A DNA stretch of 64,000 nucleotides from Paenibacillus sp. 1001270B_150601_E10 (GTDB lineage: Bacteria; Bacillota; Bacilli; Paenibacillales; Paenibacillaceae). Shown here piece by piece: positions 52,674 to 61,713 of the stretch. The stretch spans positions 26,992 through 90,991 of the forward strand of contig NZ_JADMOL010000010.1 of NCBI RefSeq assembly GCF_015558675.1, given 5' to 3'. The translations under genes were made by a program, and so were the position numbers. The notes under the pieces were generated by a model. That model was given only the letters and a program-made list of their open reading frames with translations. It was not told the DNA's origin and ran no database searches. The number at the start of each line of letters is the position of its first letter. Within the stretch, counting starts at the first letter, position 1.

Positions 52674-53582
52674 ATGAACCATCAGACAAATATTGCGCTG
52701 GAGCAAGCAAATAGATGGAGAAAAGGAACGAATGAATTCACAACGCCGGCGATACCTGGAGCTGCTCTTATTATTTTGGTTATCTTCTTTTTTCCATTAG
52801 CTATTTTGCTGTGGATCATTCGGTTTTCGAAGCATAGAGATAAAAGCTTTATGCGCGTCAGGGATATACGTATGGCGGGTCATATGCTGCTCGTAGGCGG
52901 TCTCTTTCTCATCTTGATTCTTGCTCGTTCAGATGTGGACGCAAGCTACGTGGTTCCCTTGACTGTGCTAAGCCTCTTTTTGCTTCTTGGTGCGGGCTGG
53001 ATGTATCTGTGGTCTAAGATGATGCAGAAGAAACTGGATGCAAATTATTATGTGATCGAAGAACAGGTGAATCGGCATGGCGTTCGTAAAGTGACCGATC
53101 TTGTGCAAGTAACGGGAAGACCTGTGCATAGGATGTCAGAGGATGTAAAGTACTTGGCCTCGATTGGGCTGTTCCCAGGCCTTGTGCTTAACACGTCGAC
53201 ATGGACGCTGACGGAGTTTACAAGGCAGCATTCGAGAGGATCATCGCCTTCTCGACCGTATGCCTCAGCCAATGGCGTGAAGACTTATACGACAACCTCT
53301 ACCAAAACAACATATGCAGGACCCATGGAGTTTACCAATGAGGAACTTGAAGAGATTGGGGAGCGTACGAGAGAGTTGGTCGATTCCATTTTTAATAAAA
53401 TGGAAAGTCAATCTAGTGGGAAACGGCCTGCCGCTGCAAGCGAACCTAAAGGAAAGTCTGCATCGTCCCCTCCAAAGCCAACGGTCAAATATTGTCCAGG
53501 CTGCGGCGCGGCTATTCAGATTGCTCCACAGGAAACGAAGACGTGTGGCTTCTGCGGCAATGTTGTTACCTACAACGTATGA
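52674..53582 (+). CDS. Membrane protein with winged-helix-like segment and C-terminal zinc ribbon, paralogue 2
   Basis: A 302-residue paralogue of the preceding gene: AGAALIILVIFFFPLAILLWIIRFSKHRDKSFMRVRDIRMAGHM parallels that protein's first helices, followed by the winged-helix-like YYVIEEQVNRHGVRKVTDLVQVTGRPVHRMSEDVKYLASIGLFPGLV and the C-terminal ribbon YCPGCGAAIQIAPQETKTCGFCGNVVTY. A 90-residue Ser/Thr/Lys-rich insert between them contains FTNEELEEIGERTRELVDSIFNKME. It ends the SPFH operon. AAAGGAGAG precedes the ATG with a slightly long gap. Confidence 0.78.
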   Translation: MNHQTNIALEQANRWRKGTNEFTTPAIPGAALIILVIFFFPLAILLWIIRFSKHRDKSFMRVRDIRMAGHMLLVGGLFLILILARSDVDASYVVPLTVLSLFLLLGAGWMYLWSKMMQKKLDANYYVIEEQVNRHGVRKVTDLVQVTGRPVHRMSEDVKYLASIGLFPGLVLNTSTWTLTEFTRQHSRGSSPSRPYASANGVKTYTTTSTKTTYAGPMEFTNEELEEIGERTRELVDSIFNKMESQSSGKRPAAASEPKGKSASSPPKPTVKYCPGCGAAIQIAPQETKTCGFCGNVVTYNV

Positions 53583-53699
53583 TCAAATCATTGATATCCC
53601 AGCAATGAGATACATCCGTATTAAAGATGACTGCATTTAGAGACGATAGGCTATGTTATTTATGGATAAGGTCAATATCAGTGATGGGATGTAAAATTG

Positions 53700-53741
53700 G
53701 AAAGCCCTAATGTCAACTCTAGACATTAGGGCTTTCTTTTT
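53700..53741 (+). terminator. Terminator of the SPFH/zinc-ribbon operon
   Basis: GAAAGCCCTAATGTC (53700-53714) is the exact inverse of 53722-53736 across a 7-base loop, followed by TTTTTG. A strong, nearly symmetrical terminator that can also serve the convergent toxin-like gene. Confidence 0.92.
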
Positions 53742-53828
53742 GAAGGATAGACGATGTGATGAACAAGAGAACGTTTATAGAAAGGATGATTACGGTATTT
53801 CGCTTCAAAATTCAGCTAAAGCGATGGT

Positions 53829-54695
53829 TCACGAAGGAACAGCTAATGGATGAGGCAAGGAAAACGATACCTTTTGGCCGTCTGTCGGTCCGATGAGCAC
53901 AATTTTAGAAGAATCATAATAACCGATCTCGATTGTTTCGGTAAAAGTCTGAGTCAACGGTATGCCTGCTGCTCGCATAACATTATGAATATCTAAACCC
54001 CAGAAATGATGATCCTTATACTTCGACTCGTAATTAAGCGCCGTCACACCAGTTAGAGTGGCTTCATACTCAATGACCGCTTTCATGACTCCACGGCTAG
54101 CACTCAGCTGAACCTCAACCGACTCGTTTGGGCCAAGATCAACCGAGACGCCGCTTTCGGAACCGACAGTTACGGTCTTGCTCTCTGAATCCTCACGTCC
54201 CCACTCATGGCTGTAGGACAAGGTTGTCTCTCCTCCTGCACCTGTACCTAAGAAGCTTATCTCATAGCTGACGCTTTGCTCAAAAGAAACCGTATCTGTT
54301 TGTGACCAACTGCTCGTGGAAGTATTCGACACCTCATCAGTGATGCTGGCAATGAAGGTAGCCGGTTTATCGCTATTATTGGTAAATGACTTAGTGGCAA
54401 TTATGGTTGGCTCCGACGTAATCTCTAGAATCGTGGCGTTTTTAACGTTTAGAACAGTTTGTACCTGCGACCAGTTATAACTTTGATAGAGATCTCCCCA
54501 AGGAGTAGGACTGTGGAGATACGCATCGGTCGGCCTTTGTCCGAAGTAGGTTTCAACAGCCTGTTTCAGAGCATTGTCGTCAATTCCAAATGTACTTCTT
54601 TCTTTATCAGTAATAATGTGCAGCATGATTCCTGCTGCGGTGATAGTCGATGATTCCTTATCATGCCCTGCATGAATGCTCACTTGAATTCCCAC
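53829..54695 (-). CDS. Aerolysin-fold (ETX/MTX2-type) pore-forming protein
   Basis: A 288-residue protein. The N-terminal part has DNALKQAVETYFGQRPTDAYLHSPTPWGDLYQSYNWSQVQTVL. The C-terminal part is Ser/Thr-rich beta sequence typical of aerolysin-like pore formers: TSEPTIIATKSFTNNSDKPATFIASITDEVSNTSTSSWSQTDTVSFEQSVSYEISFLGTGAGGETTLSYSHEWG, ESKTVTVGSESGVSVDLGPNESVEVQLSASRGVM. GTG at 54695 follows AAGGGGAG and excludes the upstream hydrophobic codons of the longer frame, leaving no signal peptide. It may be released by lysis, packed, or act against invertebrates as MTX2-type proteins do; the target is unknown. It is divergent from the MalT-like regulator. Confidence 0.8.
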   Translation of the reverse strand: MGIQVSIHAGHDKESSTITAAGIMLHIITDKERSTFGIDDNALKQAVETYFGQRPTDAYLHSPTPWGDLYQSYNWSQVQTVLNVKNATILEITSEPTIIATKSFTNNSDKPATFIASITDEVSNTSTSSWSQTDTVSFEQSVSYEISFLGTGAGGETTLSYSHEWGREDSESKTVTVGSESGVSVDLGPNESVEVQLSASRGVMKAVIEYEATLTGVTALNYESKYKDHHFWGLDIHNVMRAAGIPLTQTFTETIEIGYYDSSKIVLIGPTDGQKVSFSLPHPLAVPS

Positions 54696-54725
54696 TCTAA
54701 AACTCCCCTTTCCAATGTTGAAATA

Positions 54726-54757
54726 TATCCACATAATGGATACGATGAAAGTATCGA
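54726..54757. promoter_or_regulatory. Inverted repeats in the toxin/regulator divergent region
   Basis: TATCCA-cataa-TGGATA (54726-54742) and CGAT-gaaagt-ATCG (54744-54757) lie between the divergent toxin-like and MalT-like genes, 30 bp from the GTG. They are candidate binding sites for the MalT-like protein. Confidence 0.35.
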
Positions 54758-54829
54758 TTATGATCAACATATCTTAACGGAAAAGGGCATACAAGCAACG
54801 TAAGTTGTATTGACAGGAGCGTAAATACA

Positions 54830-57433
54830 ATGAGAATAAGTTTTCAATGGGATGAACATTCACAATATGCTTCAGGAGGCAGTGTCCTAGCCTCGAAAAT
54901 CTCGATTCCTCCACAAACCAAGCATGACATTATCCGGTCACGTTTAATGACTCAGCTTGATAACCATGTTCAACATCCTATTACACTTGTAACGGCCCCA
55001 GCAGGGTTTGGAAAAACAACGCTGGTAAGCCGGTGGCTTCACATTCGCAATCGAAAGGCTGCTTGGGTGTCCTTGGATGCAGGCAGTAATGAGTTTATAA
55101 GGTTTTGGAGTGAACTAAGCTATGCAATTGAGAAGCATATTCCTGAGTTTGCTTCGAAAATGGTGCCGATATTGCGTTCTTTCCAAAGTTATTCGGGAGA
55201 GGCCGTCCTTTCATTTTTCCTGCAAGAGCTTGCCCAGATTACAGAACCTTGTGTGGTGGTGCTAGATGATTATCATGAAATAACAAACCGTGCCGTGCAT
55301 CGCAGTCTTTCATTTGTCATTGAGCATCTGCCAGCACATATACGGATTGTTCTGCTTAGTCGCGTCATTCCCCCTTTGACATTATCTCGATTTCGAGTTT
55401 CTAAACTGTTAAGCGAAATGAATGCAGCCGAGCTTCGATTTACATTGGAAGAAGTTCATAAGCTTCAACAGAAATCTCCTCATCTATCGCTAACAGCGAA
55501 CGATCTTGCGTTATTGCAGCAGAAGACGGAAGGGTGGGCAGCTGGGCTGGCGCTCGCGTTTCTATATATAGAGGGAAAAAGTGACGTTTCGTCACGTATC
55601 GAGTCATTTTCCGGCAGCAACCGCTATATTTTTGATTATTTAATGGATGAAGTGCTATCGCGCCAATCGGATGAAATACAGTTGTTCTTGCTGCGAACCT
55701 CCATTTTGGACAGCATGTGCGCCTCGCTTGCAGATGCAGTCACAGAACGTGATGATTCGTCAAGTCTGCTAACAACCCTAGAGCGCAGTCTTATGTTTCT
55801 GACACCGATGGATGATACGCGATCATGGTATCGCTACCACCATTTATTCAGTACGATGCTTAGAGAACGACTGATCCAAAAGTTGAGTCCGATCGAGTTA
55901 AAGGATCTTCATCAGCGAGCACACCGTTGGTTGGATCGAAACGGACAATTCATGAAAGCGATTCACCACGCATTGGAAGCAGGCGATCATGCTGCTGCAG
56001 CCGAATACATGGAGCGGAATCTAGGAGCTATTATTAGCAGTGGAGATGAATCCATGCTGTTGAAATGGCTGGCCGAACTTCCTCCGAATAATATCGTGGC
56101 ACATCATGATCTGTTTTATTTTCTGGCAGGCACCATGGCGTTTCAAGGACGTATTGCGGAGACTAACGAGCTCCTAAGGCATGCGCTGCAATGGATTGAA
56201 GCCGATGATGGGATGGGAGCAGTTGACTCTGACGCTAAGAAAGTTGAGAATATGCTGCGAATGGGGATGTTTCGTGCCTCCATCGCTTATTACCAAGGTG
56301 ATATCGATACGTTTATTGAACTGATTGATACCCATATGGAAGGCTTAAAGAAGTTCGCGTCTATCGTAAAGGTTGTTAATCTCAGTGAAGCGCTGTTGTA
56401 TCGAGGTCCGATCGGATTTGGCGGAAGATTGAGCAAGATGGCTTACTTGTCGTTAAAAGTATCGGAGTCAGAGCAAAGGAGACAGGCTGTCCATTATGCT
56501 TTGCAGGGGCATGGATTTGTATTCCTTGCGGATCTGTATTATGAATGGAACCGATTGGACGAAGCAGAGAGTACGTTGGAGCAGGTATCGACGATTCGTA
56601 TCACGCCGCAGGTGCTGGGACTCGTTATTCCAAGCGTCATTTTACAGTCCAAAATTTATCAAGCCAAAGGAGAATGGGATGAGGCCAAAAAGCTGATTCA
56701 ACAGACAATCCACGAGATTGAGGCTTATCCGTCCAAGCATTGGCTGCTCATGCTGGAAGCTCGTATGGTACAAATGTGTCTCGCACAAGGCTATGTTGCT
56801 GCTGGTGAGGAATGGATGAAAAGGCGCCATCTTCAGGCGACGGACACAGCTCATGCGGCAAGGGAATATGAGAAGCTGACCGTCGTACGAATCCTGATCA
56901 ACCAGCAGCATGCGGACCAAGCCATTCGATTGTTAAAACAACTCGACAGAGAGGCCAGATCCAAGCATCGTTTGGGGAGCCGGATCGAGATTCAGCTTTT
57001 GCTTGCGTTATCGTATCATCTTTCCGGAAAAGGATTAAGTGCGGCCAAGTCGCTAGAAGAGGCGTGCAAGCTTGCTGAGCCGGAAGGCTATATTCGGATA
57101 TTCCTTGATGAAGGAGAGCCTATCCTTGAGCTGTTGGCTGCATCAGGATTGGCTTACGCACGTCAGTTGCTGAATATATCCCAAACAAGCAGCAGTGGGG
57201 CGGTTGAAGAAGAACAATATCGTCGGGAAGTCAAGTCGGAAGTGTCGCTGACACCGCGAGAGCATGAAATGTTGAGGTTCATCGCTAACGGATATTCCAA
57301 CGATGAAATTGCGAGAAGCTTATATTTATCAGAAGGTACCGTGAAGCGCTATATTCATCACTTGTATCAGAAGCTTGAAGCGAAGAATCGCGTCCAAGCG
57401 ATTACGAGAGCGAAGGAGCTTCGCTTGTTATAA
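54830..57433 (+). CDS. MalT-like (LAL) LuxR-family regulator
   Basis: A large 867-residue regulator. The P-loop NTPase has APAGFGKTTLVSRWL near residue 55 and Walker B CVVVLDDYHEI near 145, as in STAND proteins, then the IEHLPAHIRIVLLSR sensor region. A long middle section of helical TPR-like repeats (~370-770) would bind an inducer. The C-terminal LuxR helix-turn-helix is LTPREHEMLRFIANGYSNDEIARSLYLSEGTVKRYIHHLYQKLEAKNR. It is divergent from the aerolysin-like gene with 134 bp between starts and lies upstream of the peptide transporter; it is the natural candidate regulator of one or both. The AGGAG ribosome binding site is at the usual distance. Confidence 0.9.
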   Translation: MRISFQWDEHSQYASGGSVLASKISIPPQTKHDIIRSRLMTQLDNHVQHPITLVTAPAGFGKTTLVSRWLHIRNRKAAWVSLDAGSNEFIRFWSELSYAIEKHIPEFASKMVPILRSFQSYSGEAVLSFFLQELAQITEPCVVVLDDYHEITNRAVHRSLSFVIEHLPAHIRIVLLSRVIPPLTLSRFRVSKLLSEMNAAELRFTLEEVHKLQQKSPHLSLTANDLALLQQKTEGWAAGLALAFLYIEGKSDVSSRIESFSGSNRYIFDYLMDEVLSRQSDEIQLFLLRTSILDSMCASLADAVTERDDSSSLLTTLERSLMFLTPMDDTRSWYRYHHLFSTMLRERLIQKLSPIELKDLHQRAHRWLDRNGQFMKAIHHALEAGDHAAAAEYMERNLGAIISSGDESMLLKWLAELPPNNIVAHHDLFYFLAGTMAFQGRIAETNELLRHALQWIEADDGMGAVDSDAKKVENMLRMGMFRASIAYYQGDIDTFIELIDTHMEGLKKFASIVKVVNLSEALLYRGPIGFGGRLSKMAYLSLKVSESEQRRQAVHYALQGHGFVFLADLYYEWNRLDEAESTLEQVSTIRITPQVLGLVIPSVILQSKIYQAKGEWDEAKKLIQQTIHEIEAYPSKHWLLMLEARMVQMCLAQGYVAAGEEWMKRRHLQATDTAHAAREYEKLTVVRILINQQHADQAIRLLKQLDREARSKHRLGSRIEIQLLLALSYHLSGKGLSAAKSLEEACKLAEPEGYIRIFLDEGEPILELLAASGLAYARQLLNISQTSSSGAVEEEQYRREVKSEVSLTPREHEMLRFIANGYSNDEIARSLYLSEGTVKRYIHHLYQKLEAKNRVQAITRAKELRLL

Positions 57434-57450
57434 TGATAAATTCTAATCAT

Positions 57451-57497
57451 GAGGTGTCCCATAAGCCAATGAGAGTGGCAGGGGACACCTCTTTTTC
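57451..57497 (+). terminator. Terminator of the MalT-like regulator gene
   Basis: GAGGTGTCCC pairs with GGGGACACCTC and runs into TTTTT. The rest of 57498-57894 has only the small frame at 57651-57761. Confidence 0.88.
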
Positions 57498-57650
57498 ATA
57501 TCTAACGGGCTGTATCAGATTTGAAAAGTCGACATATGGAGAGTCTAGCAGACTATCACCGTATCCTAATTACTCTGTCAATAGACCGATCTTTATCATG
57601 AATTTTGATTCGTACAATTTAGGATCCGAATGGGAGGAGTACCACTCATT

Positions 57651-57761
57651 ATGAGTGTAAGATCAGTCATTCTCAAGCAAAAAAGCGGAAAAACTTGCAT
57701 CAAATACTACCGTTGGTTAAATAAATCGAGCTCTTACTTTCATAGTGAGACAAAGTTTTAA
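57651..57761 (+). CDS. Possible 36-residue basic peptide
   Basis: ATG 57651 follows GGGAGGAG (11-base gap) and encodes MSVRSVILKQKSGKTCIKYY, then WLNKSSSYFHSETKF. It is lysine-rich with one cysteine and has no match I recognise. It may be chance; the Shine-Dalgarno is the only support. Confidence 0.22.
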   Translation: MSVRSVILKQKSGKTCIKYYRWLNKSSSYFHSETKF

Positions 57762-57894
57762 GGTCAAAAATAACGTCTTTAAAAATATGGTTTACAAATA
57801 TTTGGAAGGGGTTTATAATCAAAAACACCATAATCCTACTTAGCGCATAGGAATAATGGATAATGTAGAACAGGACACTATGGGAGGGTCATGT

Positions 57895-59634
57895 ATGAAC
57901 AAGAAATTATTACTGTCGGTCTTATCTTTAACGATGGCGGGGAGTTTGCTCTTAGCTGCATGCTCAAGCAGCAATGAGTCTACCGCTAACCCCGGAACGA
58001 GTGCATCTAATAGCAGCGAAGCTGGCTCTGCTCAAGAGAATAATGCAGCTCAACAAGCCCTAACGCAGCTTCAGCCTGCTAGCGATATCTCGAAGCTGCC
58101 GGAACAAGCCAAGAAGCGGACGGATACCATCATAGTAGGGCTGACGGACCCGAGCGGAGCATTCACTCCCTATTTCCAACAAAGCGGATATGATGGCAAC
58201 GTATCCTCGATTCTATATGCTTCGCTTGTTACGGTAGACGACAAAGGGCTGCCGGTTCCTGACCTCGCAGAGAAATGGGAGGTGTCCGATGATCAACTGA
58301 CGTATACCTATCATTTGCGCAAGGAGCTTAAATTCAGTGATGGTTCTCCATTGACAGCAGATGATGTTGCCTTTACTTGGACGCTGCTTCACGACAAGGT
58401 GTACGACGGAGGCTCTTTGATTCCTGAGCTCCATATCAAGGGCGGCCAAGCTTATAAAGAAGGGAAAGCAGAAAGCATTGAAGGGATAAAGGTCATCGAT
58501 CCGCAAACGATATCTGTAACGCTTGAGAAGCCGAATGCTACCGCTTTGACTACACTCGGAGGAGAGGTTTTGTCCAAAGCATACTATGGCAAGGATTATG
58601 CATTTGGCGAGCTTGACTACATAAAGAAACTGCATGAGAACCCTATCGGCACAGGCCCGTATAGGCTGGAGAAATTCCTTCCAGGCCAAGAGGTGCGCTT
58701 TATAGCAAACGAGTACTACTATCAGGGCAAGCCGAAGGTGGAGCATTTTATCTATAAGACGACAGAAGGCGATACCCTGCAATTTATCGAGACAGGCGAG
58801 CAAGATTTCGGCGGCTTTTCAGCTACGAAGGAGAACATTGATAAGCTAACAGGCCTCGGATTCCTAGATCTGCTTCCTTATACCGCGAACAACTATGGCT
58901 ACATTCAATTCAACCTCGAGCATGCTCCTCTTAAAGATAAGGCTGTTCGACAAGCATTAACCTATGGTCTGGATCGCAAGACGATCTATGTGGATACGAA
59001 CCAAGGTGCCGCACAGATTGCCAACATCCCAGCATCTCCCGTGTCTTGGTCTTATACCGAAGAAGGAATCAACACCTATGACTATGATCCGGAAAAAGCG
59101 AACCAATTGCTTGAAGACGCTGGTTGGGTAAAGGGAGCAGATGGTATCCGTGAGAAGGACGGTCAGAAGCTTTCCCTACACTTTATTGGCTCAAAGAGCA
59201 AAGCGACAGACGTGTTTATCGCAGTGGCAAAGGAAAACTATGCTGCCATCGGCGTGAAGCTTGAAGCTGAACAATTTGCCGATTTCAATGCGCAAATTGC
59301 GAAGTTTGAAAGTGGAGACTTTGATCTTGTGTCGTTCTCTACGCCAATCCTTACGGACCCTTCTGATGGGGTCGTGGCTTTCGTGAATGGAGAGGTCAAA
59401 GGCTATGACAATCCAAAGGTGAAAGAACTGTATGAGAAGGGACTTGCGACGAGCGACATCGAAGAGCGAAAAGCCATTTATAAAGAGCTGTATCAAGTCA
59501 TTAATGATGATCTGCCGTATATTTTTACAAGCTACAAAAAATCGCTGTATGCCTTCAACGGCCGCATCGAGAATCTGACAGTGAGTCCATTCCGCGGCAT
59601 TTCCGCGAATATTCACAATTGGGAATTAAAATAA
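57895..59634 (+). CDS. Peptide/nickel ABC transporter binding lipoprotein (OppA/DppA type)
   Basis: A ~579-residue SBP_bac_5 protein. The ATG at 57895 (GGGAGGG upstream) starts a signal peptide with the lipobox LLLAACSSS and a Ser/Asn/Glu linker. The mature domain has TIIVGLTDPSGAFTPYFQQSGYDGNVSSILYASLV, LAEKWEVSDDQLTYTYHLRKELKFSDGSPLTADDVAFTWTLL and FVNGEVKGYDNPKV, typical of cluster C binding proteins. The ligand could be peptides, nickel chelates or opines. It is the first of five genes of a complete importer and is followed by a 76-bp gap. Confidence 0.9.
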   Translation: MNKKLLLSVLSLTMAGSLLLAACSSSNESTANPGTSASNSSEAGSAQENNAAQQALTQLQPASDISKLPEQAKKRTDTIIVGLTDPSGAFTPYFQQSGYDGNVSSILYASLVTVDDKGLPVPDLAEKWEVSDDQLTYTYHLRKELKFSDGSPLTADDVAFTWTLLHDKVYDGGSLIPELHIKGGQAYKEGKAESIEGIKVIDPQTISVTLEKPNATALTTLGGEVLSKAYYGKDYAFGELDYIKKLHENPIGTGPYRLEKFLPGQEVRFIANEYYYQGKPKVEHFIYKTTEGDTLQFIETGEQDFGGFSATKENIDKLTGLGFLDLLPYTANNYGYIQFNLEHAPLKDKAVRQALTYGLDRKTIYVDTNQGAAQIANIPASPVSWSYTEEGINTYDYDPEKANQLLEDAGWVKGADGIREKDGQKLSLHFIGSKSKATDVFIAVAKENYAAIGVKLEAEQFADFNAQIAKFESGDFDLVSFSTPILTDPSDGVVAFVNGEVKGYDNPKVKELYEKGLATSDIEERKAIYKELYQVINDDLPYIFTSYKKSLYAFNGRIENLTVSPFRGISANIHNWELK

Positions 59635-59710
59635 TGGAATCCCGCCCTTGGTCTGCTGCATCGTTCCTCGACGCAGGCTAAGGGCCTTATCCCTTGCAAA
59701 GGAGCCTATT

Positions 59711-60664
59711 ATGAGTAGCTATTTACTTCGAAGATTGTTGTATATGGTTCTGATTCTTGCAGCGGCCTCCTTGTTCATTTTTGCGCTGTATGCGCTGATG
59801 CCAGGCGACTTCGTATCGGGGAATCTGCGTCTGTCTGCTGAGCGAAAGGCGGAGCTTCGCGAGATCTTTGGGCTGAATAAGCCGCTTCTTGAGCGATACG
59901 GGACGTGGATGAATCAGGCGCTGCATGGCAATTTCGGGTTCTCGCTTGCACAGCAGAAGCCGGTTATCACGCTATTTAATGAGTATGTCTGGAACTCGTT
60001 TTTGCTTGCGATCGTGTCGACCTTCTTTACCTGGCTGATTGCAGTCATTATCGGGGTCATTTCCGCGTATAAGCAGTATTCAATCTTTGACACATTGGTC
60101 ATGATTTTCATATTCGCAGCGATGTCGATCCCTTCCTTCTTTATCGGCTTATTCTTGATTAAAGTGCTGGCCGTTGATCTGAAGTGGCTGCCTCCAGGCG
60201 GAATGACCACAACAGGCAGCAATGCTACAGGGATGGCTTATATCCGTGAAGTGCTGGATCATATGATACTTCCTGTCGTCGTCATGACATTGCTCGGTGT
60301 AGGCTCATTAACCCGCTACTTCCGCAGCAATATGCTTGATGTGATTCGTCAGGACTACATCCGCACAGCACGTGCCAAGGGCTTGAAGGAACGGGTTATC
60401 TTGTACCGTCATGCCTTGCGCAATGCACTTCTGCCTGCCATTACTCTTGTCGGATTTGAGCTCCCCGGATTATTCGGAGGTTCGCTGATCATAGAGAAGA
60501 TCTTCAACTGGCCGGGAATCGGCCAATTATATATGCAGTCCTTTACGGTAAGAGATTATCCGCTCTTGATGGGCTTTACGATGTTTATCGCTATCCTGAC
60601 CGTCATTGGGACACTGGTCTCGGATATCTTGTACCGCGTAGCGGATCCACGGATTAAGCTCTAG
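59711..60664 (+). CDS. Peptide-type ABC permease (DppB/OppB-like)
   Basis: A ~317-residue permease with six helices. LLRRLLYMVLILAAASLFIFALYALMPGDFV at the N-terminus, the extracytoplasmic loop QALHGNFGFSLAQQKPV and the coupling loop RTARAKGLKERVILYRHALRNALLPAI are the DppB/OppB landmarks. The open frame extends to 59648, but AAAGGAG lies six bases before ATG 59711. It follows the binding-protein gene by 76 bp. Confidence 0.9.
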   Translation: MSSYLLRRLLYMVLILAAASLFIFALYALMPGDFVSGNLRLSAERKAELREIFGLNKPLLERYGTWMNQALHGNFGFSLAQQKPVITLFNEYVWNSFLLAIVSTFFTWLIAVIIGVISAYKQYSIFDTLVMIFIFAAMSIPSFFIGLFLIKVLAVDLKWLPPGGMTTTGSNATGMAYIREVLDHMILPVVVMTLLGVGSLTRYFRSNMLDVIRQDYIRTARAKGLKERVILYRHALRNALLPAITLVGFELPGLFGGSLIIEKIFNWPGIGQLYMQSFTVRDYPLLMGFTMFIAILTVIGTLVSDILYRVADPRIKL

Positions 60665-60772
60665 TTGATCCACATAATGAAGCTCTAAGTGCTGATCCTA
60701 ACGAGGAACTAAACTGCTTACGGTTCAAGCATTTACAATCATTGAACGGGAAAATGTGAAGGGGGATTCACC

Positions 60773-61699
60773 ATGGCATCCATCTCTGGAGGAGCAGTAG
60801 AGCTAAAGCGCAGTCAAGCTGTCCCAGTTCGCTCCTCCTTATGGCGGCAAGCGATGCTTCGGCTTCGTAAAAACAAGCTCGCCATGTCTGGCTTAGGATT
60901 TATCATATTTATGTTTCTCATTTGCTTTATCGGCCCGCTCTTCTCCCCATATGCAGATGGGAAGATCGATACGGCCAATATGTATAGTGCGCCTTCCTGG
61001 AAGCATTGGCTCGGTACCGATCTGTTAGGACGAGATATTATGACAAGGCTCTTGCAGGCTGGGAGAATCTCGCTGACGGTAGGCTTTGCCTCCATGTGCA
61101 TTTCGGTGCTGATCGGCTCCATCCTAGGAGCCATTGCAGGCTATTACCGAGGGATCGTCGACCAAGTGATCATGCGTGTTGCGGATTTGCTGCTTACGAT
61201 TCCAAGCCTGCCGATCCTCTTTATTCTAGGAGCCTTGCTCTCCGAGTGGAAGGTGCCGACGGAATACCGCATGTATATCGTCATGCTGATGCTGAGCTTT
61301 GTCGGCTGGCCGGGGCTCGCGCGCCTTGTGCGAAGCCAGATGCTTAGCGTCCGGGAGCGGGAGTTCATGCAGGCTGCCATCGTGCTTGGCCTTGATGATC
61401 GTCGAAAACTGTTCAATCATATGCTGCCGAATATCATTCCACTATTGATTGTAGTAGCAACCTTGAATATTGGCGGCTCCATTCTTTACGAATCGGTGCT
61501 TAGCTTCTTCGGGCTTGGCGTCATGCCGCCAACGCCGACGTGGGGCAATATGATTGATTCTGCGAACAACCTGATCGATTTTGAGCAGCATCCGTGGCTT
61601 TGGATTCCGCCTGGTGCAGCTATCTTTACGACAGTTATTGCGATCAACATTTTTGGCGATGGATTACGAGATGTGCTTGACCCAAAACAGAAGAAGTAA
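60773..61699 (+). CDS. Peptide-type ABC permease (DppC/OppC-like)
   Basis: A 308-residue permease. LRKNKLAMSGLGFIIFMFLICFIGPLFSPY, then SWKHWLGTDLLGRDIMTRLLQAGRISLTVG and coupling loop MQAAIVLGLDDRRKLFNHMLPNIIPLLI are the OppC/DppC landmarks. AAGGGGG is upstream of the ATG. It lies 108 bp after the other permease; no terminator is seen in the gap. It is followed by the first ATPase after 14 bp. Confidence 0.92.
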   Translation: MASISGGAVELKRSQAVPVRSSLWRQAMLRLRKNKLAMSGLGFIIFMFLICFIGPLFSPYADGKIDTANMYSAPSWKHWLGTDLLGRDIMTRLLQAGRISLTVGFASMCISVLIGSILGAIAGYYRGIVDQVIMRVADLLLTIPSLPILFILGALLSEWKVPTEYRMYIVMLMLSFVGWPGLARLVRSQMLSVREREFMQAAIVLGLDDRRKLFNHMLPNIIPLLIVVATLNIGGSILYESVLSFFGLGVMPPTPTWGNMIDSANNLIDFEQHPWLWIPPGAAIFTTVIAINIFGDGLRDVLDPKQKK

Positions 61700-61713
61700 G
61701 GGAATGACATCAC

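Noticed and set aside
57433..57654. A 73-codon frame downstream of the MalT-like gene
   Set aside because: It runs through the terminator hairpin, has no ribosome binding site, and shows no recognisable protein features.
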